Source: Vigna angularis (Eukaryota > Streptophyta > Magnoliopsida > Fabales > Fabaceae). Taken from it: a stretch of DNA of 64,000 nucleotides. Under the pieces are notes generated by a model that was not told where the DNA came from, ran no database searches, and saw only the letters and a program-made list of their open reading frames with translations. Positions 22,455-32,869 of this stretch are shown piece after piece. Made by a program: the position numbers and the translations under genes. Position 1 is the first letter of the stretch. Every line of letters starts with the position of its first letter. The stretch is from NCBI RefSeq assembly GCF_016808095.1, contig NC_068977.1, positions 10,228,479-10,292,478 on the forward strand, in the 5' to 3' direction.

Positions 22455-23540
22455 TGTTAGCAAAAATCAAAGATGAAGTTTCGATGATGAACAAATTTGC
22501 ACAAGTCAAGATCCATAAAGGCAGATTGAAGATCTCTGTAGTTTATAAAGCTTTTATAATAATCAAAGTTGATGTAATAGTGCTCTTATATGTATTAGGG
22601 TTGATTCTTGTAATTTATATTTGATTTATTTACCGTTGAGAATCATCCACAAGCTGTTTTAATCGATTAAACCCAGTTTTAATCGATTAAAACGAGGCTG
22701 ACACTGAAAACCCAATTGCCCCTTTAATAATCGATTAAAGCTAATAATAATCGATTAGTTAATCGATTATTCCTGAGAATAATCAATTAACACTAGCCGT
22801 TGGGGGTTTCAGATTTGAAAAACTAGCCGTTGGGGGTTTCAGATTTGAAAAACTAGTCGTTGTACTCATTATTAATCGATTAATATTTATGTTAATCGAT
22901 TAAATGCGTTAGATGGCCCGTTTTCGAAGAATGGAAGGGTATTAGGCTGAGTCTATAAAATGGCTCACTCTTTATCTCAAAAATAACTCTTCCCTTGTGC
23001 TAAAGATCTCTGAACTCTTTGAGAACTCTGTGAGATTGTTGAAGCTAAGGAAACTCTTGTCTGCAAAGTTCTGAAGTGCTATTGCGGTGATAGAGGAATA
23101 GCTTGTTCATCCTTGGTGTATCCAAGGAAGTGCCTGGAAGAGAATCATCCTTCGTGAAGCATTCGGAGGAGGTGGTCATCCTTTGTGAAGATTCAAAGGA
23201 AGTGTAAGTTCATCTCTTGTGGTTTCAAGAGAGGTGGTATTTCTAAACTCTTACAAATTGTTTTTCTTTGTGATTAATATTTGTAATTGTTTTGTGTTAG
23301 TGAAAAAGGTTTATCTTGTTTGAGATAAGCGACTGGACGTAGGATCCGAGTGATCTGAACCAGGATAAAATCACCTGTGCAATTTTTCTGTTTCCCTTAC
23401 TCTGTCATTTATATTTAATTATCTGCTCAGTAAGAAAAATTAAGAGAAAAATAATAAAAGGCAAAATAAAAGTATATAACCAATTCACCCCCCCTCTTGG
23501 TTTGTTCCACGCTAATAATTCCGTTGCAGCGGTTCTAACA
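22455..23540 (+). repeat. 5' LTR (full length, 1086 bp)
   Basis: The LTR carries seven copies of AATCGATT between about 22658 and 22905. A 30-bp tandem repeat lies at 22791-22860 (core TAGCCGTTGGGGGTTTCAG). It ends at TAACA before the primer-binding site. A TATAAAATGG box near 22956 is a plausible promoter. Confidence 0.94.
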
Positions 23541-23542
23541 AT

Positions 23543-23554
23543 TGGCATCAGAGC
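23543..23554 (+). promoter_or_regulatory. Primer-binding site of the SIRE-like element
   Basis: TGGCATCAGAGC is one base away from the usual TGGTATCAGAGC complement of initiator tRNA-Met. Confidence 0.9.
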
Positions 23555-23574
23555 TTGCTTTGATAGTCATTCAA

Positions 23575-25281
23575 ATGGCAGGATCACATTAAACCTTTGC
23601 AGAGGGTGCATCAATCAATAGACCCCCACTATTCACAGGTGAGAACTATGCATTCTGGAAGGTAAGAATGCAAATATTTATTGAATCTATTGATTGTGAA
23701 ATTTGGGATGTTATTGCGTCTGGCTCTTTTGTTCCTACTAACAATACACAGGAACCAAAGCCCTGTGGTCAATGGACCATTGAAGAAAAGAAAAGATTTC
23801 AGAATGATGTAAAAGCTCGGAATATCATTGCATCAGCATTGACTGTTGATGAGTTCTACAGGGTCTCTGTCTGCAAAACTGCTCAAGAAATGTGGGACGT
23901 ACTCAGAGTGACGCATGAAGGAACAGATGATGTAAAGAGGGCAAGAAAGAACTCCTTAATCCAAGAGTATGAAATGTTCCGGATGAAGCAAGGAGAAACA
24001 ATTTCAGACGTTCAAAAACGCTTCACCAACATTGTCAATCATCTCATTGGACGAGGTAAGTCATTTGATACCGATGAACTTAACATTAAAATCTTGAAGT
24101 CTTTAGACAGGTCGTGGCAACCAAAGGTGACTGCAATCTCGGAGTCACAAAACCTCAACACCATGACTATGGCGGCACTCTTTGGAAAGTTGAGGGAACA
24201 TGAACTAGATCTTGGAAGACTTGATGAAGAAGAAGCAAAAGCCAAAAACAACAAGAAGAGTTTGGCATTAAAGTCGGAGGTTGAAAGAAGCAAAGGCAAA
24301 TCAGAAGATGAAGACTCAGACGAAGAGGAAAATTTAAGTCTTGTGATCAAAAGATTAAACAGGTTCATGAAGTCTAAAGGTAAAGGAAGATTTAGATACG
24401 AAAAGAAAGATAATCAAGTATCTTCCTCAAATTACCGATGCTACGGCTGTGGAGAAAAGGGGCATCTAAAAGCAGACTGCCCAAATCAAAAGAAGGGTGA
24501 AGACAAAAAGGAGAAAAGATTCTTCAAGAAAAAGAAGGCCTACATTGCCTGGGAAGACGACAATGAAACCATTTCAGATTCAAGCGACTCAGATGAAGAA
24601 GCAAACATCTGTTTGATGGCAGATGATGATAATGTCAGCCAAGTAAGTAGCTCACACTATTCTGATAATGATAGTCACATTGATGAAGATGAAATGCATG
24701 AAACATATGCTGCATTATTAATTGAATCTAAAAAATTAGATATTTCTCATAAAAAGCTGAAAAAGGATTTTAAATATTTAAAATCTGAATTTGACAACCT
24801 TCTTGAAGAAAATGAAAATTTAAAGCTTACTTCTGAAAATCTCTCTAAAATTAATGATGCTTTGAAAACCGAATTTACAAATTTGTCTGAAGAAAACAGA
24901 AGTTTGAAAAATAAATTTTTATATCAAGCAGAAGAAATCAGAAATTTGAAAAGTAAAGTTTTATATTATGAAAAGGAAAAATATATTGCTAATAATGAAT
25001 GTGGATCTTGCATAAAATTCAAATATTCTTCTGAAAACACAACCTTAGGATAATGTAGTAAAAATAATGAAAATAAGGTTGTTAAAAATAAGTATGTTCC
25101 TAAAATTAAAAATAAACATAATAATAGAACTCGTAGAACATGGGTAGAAAAAGGAACAACTTATAGGAACACAAACTTTGTATCATGCTTTTATTGTATG
25201 AAAAAGGGTCATACTTCAAATAAATGTAAAATTAAGCATTATGGTGTTCCAAGTGGTAGATATGTTTGGGTTGCTAAATAA
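23575..25281 (+). pseudogene. Copia gag with premature stops
   Basis: This would encode the capsid-nucleocapsid protein. The natural ATG at 23575 is followed five codons later by TAA; the same frame then stays open to 25051. The N-terminal half is a UBN2-type Gag (RMQIFIESIDCEIWDV onward). A first CCHC knuckle (CYGCGEKGHLKADC) lies near 24440 and an acidic Ser-rich region near 24560-24700. A coiled coil of Leu/Glu/Asn/Lys heptads follows to about 25010. After the TAA at 25051 the frame reads on through a second CCHC knuckle (CFYCMKKGHTSNKC, about 25189) to another TAA near 25279. It cannot make full-length Gag. Confidence 0.92.
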
Positions 25282-25381
25282 TTTGAATCTAACCCAAAAG
25301 GACCCATACAAAGAAGTTGGGTACCTAAAATAGCTTGTTTGTTCCTTTCTTTTGTAGGTATTACAGAAATCAAGAAAAGTC

Positions 25382-27049
25382 ATGTGGTGTCTCGATAGTG
25401 GTTGCTCAAAACACATGACAGGAGACAAGACGAAGTTCACATATTTCAAAGAAAAGGAACAAGGCTTTGTTACCTATGGTGACAACAATAAAGGAAGAAT
25501 TCTTGGAAAAGGGGATATAGGAAGCAAAGACACCTTGATGATCAAAGACGTGCTATATGTAGAAGGACTAAGGCATAACTTAATTAGCATAAGTCAACTG
25601 TGCGACAAAGGATTCAAGGTAACCTTTGAGAAGAATTCTTGCACTATTTTTAAGAATGATTCTTCTGAAATTGCATTAAAAGGATTCAGACATAATAATA
25701 TTTATTTAATTGACTTAGAAAATGCATCAAATAAAAATATTTCATGTTTAGTTGTTAAAGAGGAAAACCCATGGTTGGGGCATAGGCGTGCTCCTCATAT
25801 ACATATGCAACAATTAAACAAACTTATATCTAGAGATCTAGTAATTGGTTTACCTAAATTAAAGTTTGTAAAAGATAAAATGTGTGATGCATGTCAAAAG
25901 GGTAAACAAGTTAAAAATTCCTTTCATTCAAAAAATATTGTTTCTACTTTAAAACCTTTGGAACTTTTACATATGGATTTATTTGGTCCTTCAAGGATAA
26001 AAAGTTTTGGTGGAAACTATTATGCTTTGGTTATTGTTGATGATTTTTCAAGATACACTTGGACTTTCTTTCTCACTCTTAAGAGTGAAGCTTTTAAAGA
26101 ATTTAAAAAGTTTGCTATTTTAGTTCAAAATGAAAAGGATCTAAGAATAAAAGCTATTAGAAGTGACCATGGTGGTGAATTTCAAAACGAATTATTTGAA
26201 AGTTTTTGTGAAGAACATGGTATTTCTCATAAATTTTCCTCACCTAGAACTCCCCAACAAAATGGAGTTGTTGAAAGAAAGAATAGAACCTTAGAGGAAC
26301 TTGCTCGTACTATGTTAAATGAAAATAATGTTCCTAAACAATTTTGGGCTGATGCTGTGAGTACTGCTTGCTATGTTTTAAATAGAATGATAATTCGACC
26401 TATTTTAAAACGTACTCCTTACGAGCTTTACAAAAATAGAAAACCAAATGTTTCCCATTTAAAAATTTTTGGATGCAAATGCTATGTTTTAAACAATGGA
26501 AAACTAAATCTGGGAAAATTTGATTCAAAAGCTGATGAAGGAATTTTTCTTGGTTATTCTTTAACAAGCAAAGCATATAGAATTTTTAATAGGAACACAC
26601 TCACAATAGAGGAATCCATACATGTTACTTTTGATGAAATTGCAGACCTTGAGGCAAAACCTCTTGAGTCAGAAGAATCTGATGCAGGAACAAGAGAAGA
26701 TTCATCAAAGGAAACAGATGAAGAGAAGAATCATGACAATCCTCAAGATGAAGATTTAAATAAAATATGGCGACAACCTAGAGGATTATCTTTGGACAAC
26801 ATAATTGGCGATATCACACAAGGGGTAAACACAAGAAGTACTATTGTAAATTATTGTATGAATGTTGCTTTTGTGTCACAGATTGAACCAAAGAATATCA
26901 AAGAAGCCCTTCAAGATGAAAAATGGTGTATCGCAATGCAAGAAGAACTCAACCAGTTTGAAAGAAATCAAGTGTGGGAATTAATTCCCAGAAAAAAACA
27001 CTCATCAAGTAATTGGAACAAAGTGGGTGTTCAGAAACAAACTGGATGA
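25382..27049 (+). pseudogene. Copia protease and integrase region, frameshifted at both ends
   Basis: A +1 shift just before 25382 separates it from gag. The protease active site reads WCLDSGCSKHMTG. The GAG-pre-integrase zinc motif (altered start WLGHRRAPH, later CDACQKGK) lies near 25770-25910. The integrase core has its DDE residues in MDLFGP, IRSDHGGEF and NGVVERKNRT, between about 25970 and 26290. A linker and the first part of reverse transcriptase follow. Another one-base shift near 27005-27010 breaks the frame within RT. The whole would act inside virus-like particles if intact. Confidence 0.93.
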
Positions 27050-28414
27050 AGAAGGAAACATCACCAAGAATAAAGCTAGGCTTGTGGCAAAAGGATATAG
27101 TCAAGAAGAAGGTATAGATTATGATGAGACATACGCTCCAGTTGCCAGGTTAGAGGCAATACACCTACTTCTTGCTTATGCTTCTATAATGAAATTTAAA
27201 TTATTTCAAATGGATGTTAAAAGTGCTTTTCTAAACGGTTATATCAAAGAAGATGTATTTTTTGAACAACCACCTGGTTTTGAGGACTTTAAAAACCCAA
27301 ATCACATCTACAAATTAAAGAAAGCACTATATGGCTTAAAACAAGCACCTAGATCTTGGTATGAACGTCTTAGCAATTTTCTTGTAGAAAATGGTTTCAA
27401 CAGAGGAAAAATTGATTCAACTTTATTTATTAAAAGAATTGGAAAACATTTTCTAATTATTCAAGTATACGTAGATGATATTATTTTTGGTTCATCTAAC
27501 GCAACTCTTTGCGAGAATTTTGCTAAGTCCATGCAGGGAGAATTTGAGATGTTAATGATGGGAGAACTTACTTTCTTCCTCGGACTTCAAATCAAACAAA
27601 TGGAGAAAGGAACCTTTATATCTCAAACCAAGTATTGAAGGGAAATCCTTAAGAAGTTTGAGATGGACAATGCTAAAGAAGCATCAACTCCCATGGGAAC
27701 ATCCTGCTATTTAGACAAAGATGAGACAGGTACAGAGGTAAGTCAGACCAAATACAGAGGTATGATTGGCTCTCTATTATATCTTACTGCTAGTAGACCT
27801 GATATCATGCAAAGTGTATGTGTGTGTGCTAGGTATCAGTCAAGCCCTAGAGAGTCTCATCTTACTGCAGTAAAACGCATCCTTAAATACCTTAAGGGGA
27901 CAACATCCTTTGGTTTATGGTATCCTTCAGGAGCTGACCCTAGTCTTGTAGGATTTTCTGATGCTGATTATGGAGGTTGTAAGATAGATCGGAAAAGCAC
28001 TAGTGGAACCTGTCACTTTTTTGGTAGTTCCTTAGTCTCTTGGCACTCTAAGAAACAAGCCTGTGTAGCCTTATCAACCACTGAAGCTGAATACATTGCT
28101 GCGGGTAGTTGTTGTGCACAAATCTTATGGATGAAACAACAATTAGAAGACTATGATATTCATTTAGATCATATTCCGCTTAAGTGTGATAGCACAAGTG
28201 CTATAAAACTTACCAAAAATCCTATCCTGCATTCTAGAACCAAGCATATAGAAATTAGGCATCACTTCATTAGAGACCATGTCCAAAAAGGTGATTGTGA
28301 AATGGAATTCATAGATTCTAAGCATTAATTAGCGGACATTTTCACCAAAGCATTGCCTAAGGATAGATTTTTTGAGCTTAGAAGAGATCTAGGCATATTA
28401 GAAATAGTAAAATA
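27027..28414 (+). pseudogene. Copia reverse transcriptase and RNase H, with in-frame stops
   Basis: Reverse transcriptase motifs are visible: KARLVAKGYSQEEGIDYDET, FQMDVKSAFLNG, YGLKQAPRSWY and the catalytic YVDDIIFG. A TGA at 27636 separates this from RNase H in the same frame. RNase H shows SRPDIM, GFSDADYGG, STSGTCHFFG and TTEAEYIAA. A TAA at 28326 precedes a last in-frame segment ADIFTKALPK ending at the natural TAG near 28412. Two nonsense mutations and the upstream frameshift make it inactive. Confidence 0.93.
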
Positions 28415-28469
28415 GGCATTCTTGGACTCAATATTGCACTTTTCGTTGCTTCACGTGTTTAATCTACGT

Positions 28470-28580
28470 GTCAATCGATTAAAAGCGTTATCCATACATT
28501 TACGAATGGTTTAATCGATTAATCCAAGTATTAATCGATTACGTAATCGATTAAAATCCAATTTAATCGATTAAATGCGC
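28470..28580 (+). repeat. Cluster of five AATCGATT motifs in the 3' untranslated part
   Basis: Five copies of AATCGATT lie within about 110 bases between RNase H and the 3' LTR. They echo the cluster inside the 5' LTR. Confidence 0.85.
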
Positions 28581-28985
28581 TCCAGTTTTGCAATTTTGAA
28601 AAACTAGCCATAGTTTTGTTTGCTTTAAAATTCCTATCTTATATAGTTCAATGTATGTTTAAACAATGTTTTATAAGTTCTTTATCCTAAAATTATTTGC
28701 TTTAAATATCCTATTGTGAATGTTTGAATGAATCTTTAAATTTGAAACATTTTTAGCTCATATGCATATATGCTTTTATTAAGGGGGAGTATTATCTTAG
28801 GGGGAGAACATCAAACACAACTTTTTAATTATGATCAAAAAGGGGGAGAAATTGTTTAAATCTTATTTGCTTATTTGTGTTTATTCACTAATGCACTTTT
28901 TCTTCCATAAGTTGTGTTTTATCCAGATTATTACTAAAAGCTTTAAATCAAAGGAGTTTTTGATCATCATCAAAAAGGGGGAGAA

Positions 28986-29391
28986 TGTTAGCAAAAATCA
29001 AAGATGAAGTTTTGATGATGAACAAATTTGCACAAGTCAAGATCCATAAAGGCAGATTGAAGATCTCTGTAGTTTATAAAGCTTTTATAATAATCAAAGT
29101 TGATGTAATAGTGCTCTTATATGTATTAGGGTTGATTCTTGTAATTTATATTTGATTTATTTACTGTTGAGAATCATCCACAAGCTGTTTTAATCGATTA
29201 AACCCAATTTTAATCGATTAATCACCTGTGCAATTTTTCTCTTTCCCTTACTCTGTCATTTATATTTAATTATCTGCTCAGTAAGAAAAATTAAGAGAAA
29301 AATAATAAAAGGCAAAATAAAAGTATATAACCAATTCACCCCCCCTCTTGGTTTGTTCCACGCTAATAATTCCGTTGCAGCGATTCTAACA
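28986..29391 (+). repeat. 3' LTR with about 680 bp deleted
   Basis: The first roughly 235 and last roughly 170 bases match the 5' LTR. The middle, equivalent to about 22690-23368, is gone. The junction joins AATCGATTA to ATCACCTGTG with at most a base or two of microhomology. Confidence 0.94.
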
Positions 29392-29396
29392 AAGTC

Positions 29397-29475
29397 AATT
29401 TATAGTATATAAGTGAGAACAATCCTCATCTTATAAGTCGATTATGTATGAACGAGTTAGGCTTCAACTCTAATA
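29397..29475 (+). repeat. Right part of the old LTR split by the insertion
   Basis: It continues the LTR interrupted at 22454. Confidence 0.6.
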
Positions 29476-30193
29476 ATGTTAATATTTACCATTATTTTTT
29501 TTATCTTGTACTAACAAAATAAACTCTTATCTAGCTTTTAGACTACTTAGTCTTCATTTTTATTTTTATTTTATAAACAAATAATTACATTTTTAGTTAC
29601 TCTAATATAATTAGACCACTAATCCCCATCATTTTTTGTCTAATTATTTGATATTTCAAACCAAAGAAGTTGACAATCTTGAGAAGCTGGAAGAAAGAAC
29701 CACATTATATAATCATAGAAGAGCACCTACTTTGGGTGTCACAGAAGCCACACCCATTACCATCAAGCTAGAGAACTTCAAGATTAATAATGTTGGCGCC
29801 ATCAAGAGGGGCAATGGGCACCAACTTGGCAGAGACCATGACTAATGCTAAGGACCCAACAATGAGGGACTTCCATTAAATATAACCTTCACAAAGGTTG
29901 GATACGTATTTTATCTCCCAACAGTGGACGACTTGCATTGGGAGACACTTTTGCTGATGTGAGAATTTTTACCCTATTTCTCCTTGTTTCCTTGAGAGAG
30001 AGTTAACTTTTAAAGATTTAGAGTGCGAAATAAATATTTAGAAAGCTTGAAGGAATGTTAGGACTTGTGAGAACATCATCTCCTTCTTCCTCCTTGTATC
30101 TCCATCTTCTTCCATTTTACAATTTGTACTCTTAAACTTTCCAAGACAATGAAGAACAAAAATAATTTTCTACAATAGATATAACCATTACAC

Positions 30194-30235
<42 letters not shown>

Positions 30236-30405
30236 CATACATATATATATATATATATATCTATATATATACATATATACACATATATATGTATATATGT
30301 ATATATGTATATACATATATATATATATATGTATATACATATATATATATGTATATACATATATATGTATATACATATATATGTATATATACATATATAT
30401 ATATG

Positions 30406-30437
<32 letters not shown>

Positions 30438-31149
30438 ATATTGAAAGACCACTCGAGTTATACTATGACATCAAATCAGTTGTTAAAGAAAGAGTATAGA
30501 GTGGATGAATTTCCATAGGAAACTTAGAGACAAATTCCTTGATGGTATATCCTGTTAATAATGCTCTTACACCCAAGGTCTTTTATGAGTATATTGTTCA
30601 TATGAGTGTTTTACAGTTTGAGGAATCTTTGGTTTAGAGGGAGTTAATCACTTTTGTGTGTTTGTGTTCTATGTGTGGTTTTCATGTATGCATACATTCT
30701 GGTTTATTATTCAAAATTACATTATGTATATTAAGGTTTTTTGTATTGATCTCATTGAGATAAAGTAAGGACCAATTGAAAATAGACGTGTACAGGTCAC
30801 CTTCATGTAATTTTCATGCAACACATTTCATGATGAATACATGTCATTTGGTTATATTAGCATTAATGATCATTCTCAAGTTTGATTGCAATTGATGCAA
30901 TGAAAACTGCTTTGGTTCTACATGCCGATATAATCAACGAACATGATCTTTTGGATATGTTCAAGGTATATAATGACAATTTTGAGCTCATAAAGTCTAA
31001 CGCATTTGTAAGGATTTATATGAATATATATATTTGTGACAAGTGAGAGATTGATAACAATTTTGAGTCATTCATGTATATATATATATATATATATATA
31101 TGAAGATCAAAGACCAATTAAAGGTTGTTCATTAATTATTTCAGTTCAT
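29476..31149. other. Spacer dominated by a long AT microsatellite
   Basis: Apart from the microsatellite at 30190-30437 and a shorter (TA)n at 31075-31101, I see no gene. The short open frame at 29636-29845 has no recognisable features. Confidence 0.45.
30190..30437. repeat. Compound (AT)n / (ATATAC-GTATAT)n microsatellite
   Basis: About 250 bases of alternating purine-pyrimidine sequence with interspersed ACAT and GTAT units. It yields meaningless Tyr/Ile open frames in several reading frames on both strands. Confidence 0.97.
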
Positions 31150-31158
31150 TAATTATTT

Positions 31159-31473
31159 GGCTTAATACCCTATTTTATCCCCAGTTTCGCTCGAAAATGT
31201 CAAATTAGTCCATCCTTTAAAAAGTGCGTCAATTACGATCTTACTTAATAAAATTTATATCAATGAAATCCCTTCCGTTAAATCCGTACAAACGGCGTTA
31301 ATTATTAAAGTAGAAGAGAGAGAAAAATAATTAACGCCGTTTGTACGGATTTAACGAAAGGGATTTCATTGATATAAATTTTATTAAGTAAGGACGTAAT
31401 TGACGCACTTTTTAAAGGATGGACTAATTTGACATTTTCGAGCGAAACTGGGGACAAAATAGGGTATTAAGCC
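31159..31473. mobile_element. Palindromic MITE (Mutator-type foldback), 315 bp
   Basis: Two arms of about 143 bp (31159-31302 and about 31330-31473) are inverted copies with only about four mismatches, around a loop of some 25 bp. The ends are GGCTTAATACCC. A 9-bp target duplication TAATTATTT flanks it (31150-31158 and 31474-31482), which indicates the Mutator superfamily. It has no coding capacity. A transcript would fold into a long hairpin. Confidence 0.94.
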
Positions 31474-31482
31474 TAATTATTT

Positions 31483-32859
31483 CAAATGACAAATCCTTCA
31501 TGTACACTTCTGTTTTTTTTTTCTAAAGGAAATTGGGAACTACTCTTTTTTATAAAGGTTTATTGCTTATTAATTTTTTATCTATGATTCATAAACCAAC
31601 AATAGCTTGATACTTAGTTACTTAGGTGTTGGGAAATATTTTTTGTAACTTAAAATTAAAACAAAATACCTAATGAAACTTGTATTTAAGAATGGAGTTT
31701 GACTTATTAGTTGTCTTAAATCCTAGTTATTAAAACATATTTGTTTATTAGCGATTCAAGGAATTGACTCTTAATAAGAAACTCTAGACTCATTCTACTA
31801 AGGGATTAAGGTTTGATCAAACCGTAGCTAGTCCAAATTAGTATCACAAAAATGGAGAAATAGAATCACTAAATGTGGTATAGCTCAAAATAAAAATTTA
31901 ACCAAAAACTTGTGGGTTGACTTATCAATATATTGGAGAGGAGTTGAATAATTAAGTGCATGATAGCAAGATTGGTGAAATCTAGCCCTAATAAAATAAA
32001 TCAATTTCATTTCCAATCCTTGCATCTCTTAAGTGTTTTTTATACTTCTAAATTGTTTTTAATTATTTGTTAAGACAATATCATTTAGAATAAGAAAAAG
32101 AAATAAATAAATGTACACAAAAAAAATTGAACACATATCTCCAACACATAATAAAATACTCTAACTACATGTGCCACACTTCACTTCAATCTAACTTATC
32201 ATTTATTACTCTAACTAATGTTGTTTATACTGAAACAACCCTTCTAGATTTATTTATTTTTTCTAGTTCTTACAAAATTTTTGATTAAGTCAAAATTATG
32301 TTTGAAGATTCAGAGATTAAGTGATGAATTTTTTTTAGGAATGTTTTGATCATGTTAGTGTAACAATGAATGAGGTTTGAGGTTTTTACAAGTTATAAAT
32401 TCTCCTTTTATCTTAATTTGATCATTTGTTAAGTGAAAAGTTTTTTGAAAATATTTTCAGTCCTTTATGATTTTTTGGCACATTTTAATAAATTAAAGTA
32501 TGTTTTAATATATTAAAGTACTTTTAGATTTGCTAGAAAATGATGAAAATGATTCTAATAATTTAAAATGCATTGGTTTGAAATAATAATTTAAAATGTA
32601 TTGGGTGAAATGATTTTATTTTTCTTTCTTTTCCAATAAATTATTTTGACTTTCATTAACCCGAGAAGGTTAAAACTAACACATGCTTAAATACATAACT
32701 TCTGTCATCAAATGTATGTATAAATAAGATATAAATTTAATTTATTAGATTATCTACTTTTTATGAAATTCGACTCATGGATTCTCACATTTAGATAGGA
32801 GACAAATCCTTTTTATTTAAAATTATCAGTACTGAAAAAGGATGTTTAAACAACAAAGG
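31483..32859. other. AT-rich spacer
   Basis: No gene, no clear repeat. Confidence 0.5.
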
Positions 32860-32869
32860 ATATTTAAAG

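Larger units (their letters stand above)
22455..29391 (+). mobile_element. SIRE-like Ty1/copia retrotransposon, recent but defective
   Basis: This 6.9-kb element has LTRs ending TGTTAG...TAACA and a perfect duplication AAGTC on both sides (22450-22454 and 29392-29396). The domain order is Gag, protease, integrase, reverse transcriptase, RNase H, which defines copia. A primer-binding site (TGGCATCAGAGC, 23543-23554) follows the 5' LTR. Purine tracts (AAAAAGGGGGAGAA type) precede the 3' LTR at about 28972-28985, with similar tracts at about 28780, 28800 and 28840. The long LTR, the large Gag with coiled coil and two zinc knuckles, and RT/RNase H details point to the SIRE/Maximus lineage. No envelope-like frame is seen. 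I count five differences over the shared 406 LTR bases, about 1.2 percent. Confidence 0.96.

Noticed and set aside
30188..30518. Tyr/Ile open frames on both strands
   Set aside because: Pure translation of an AT microsatellite.
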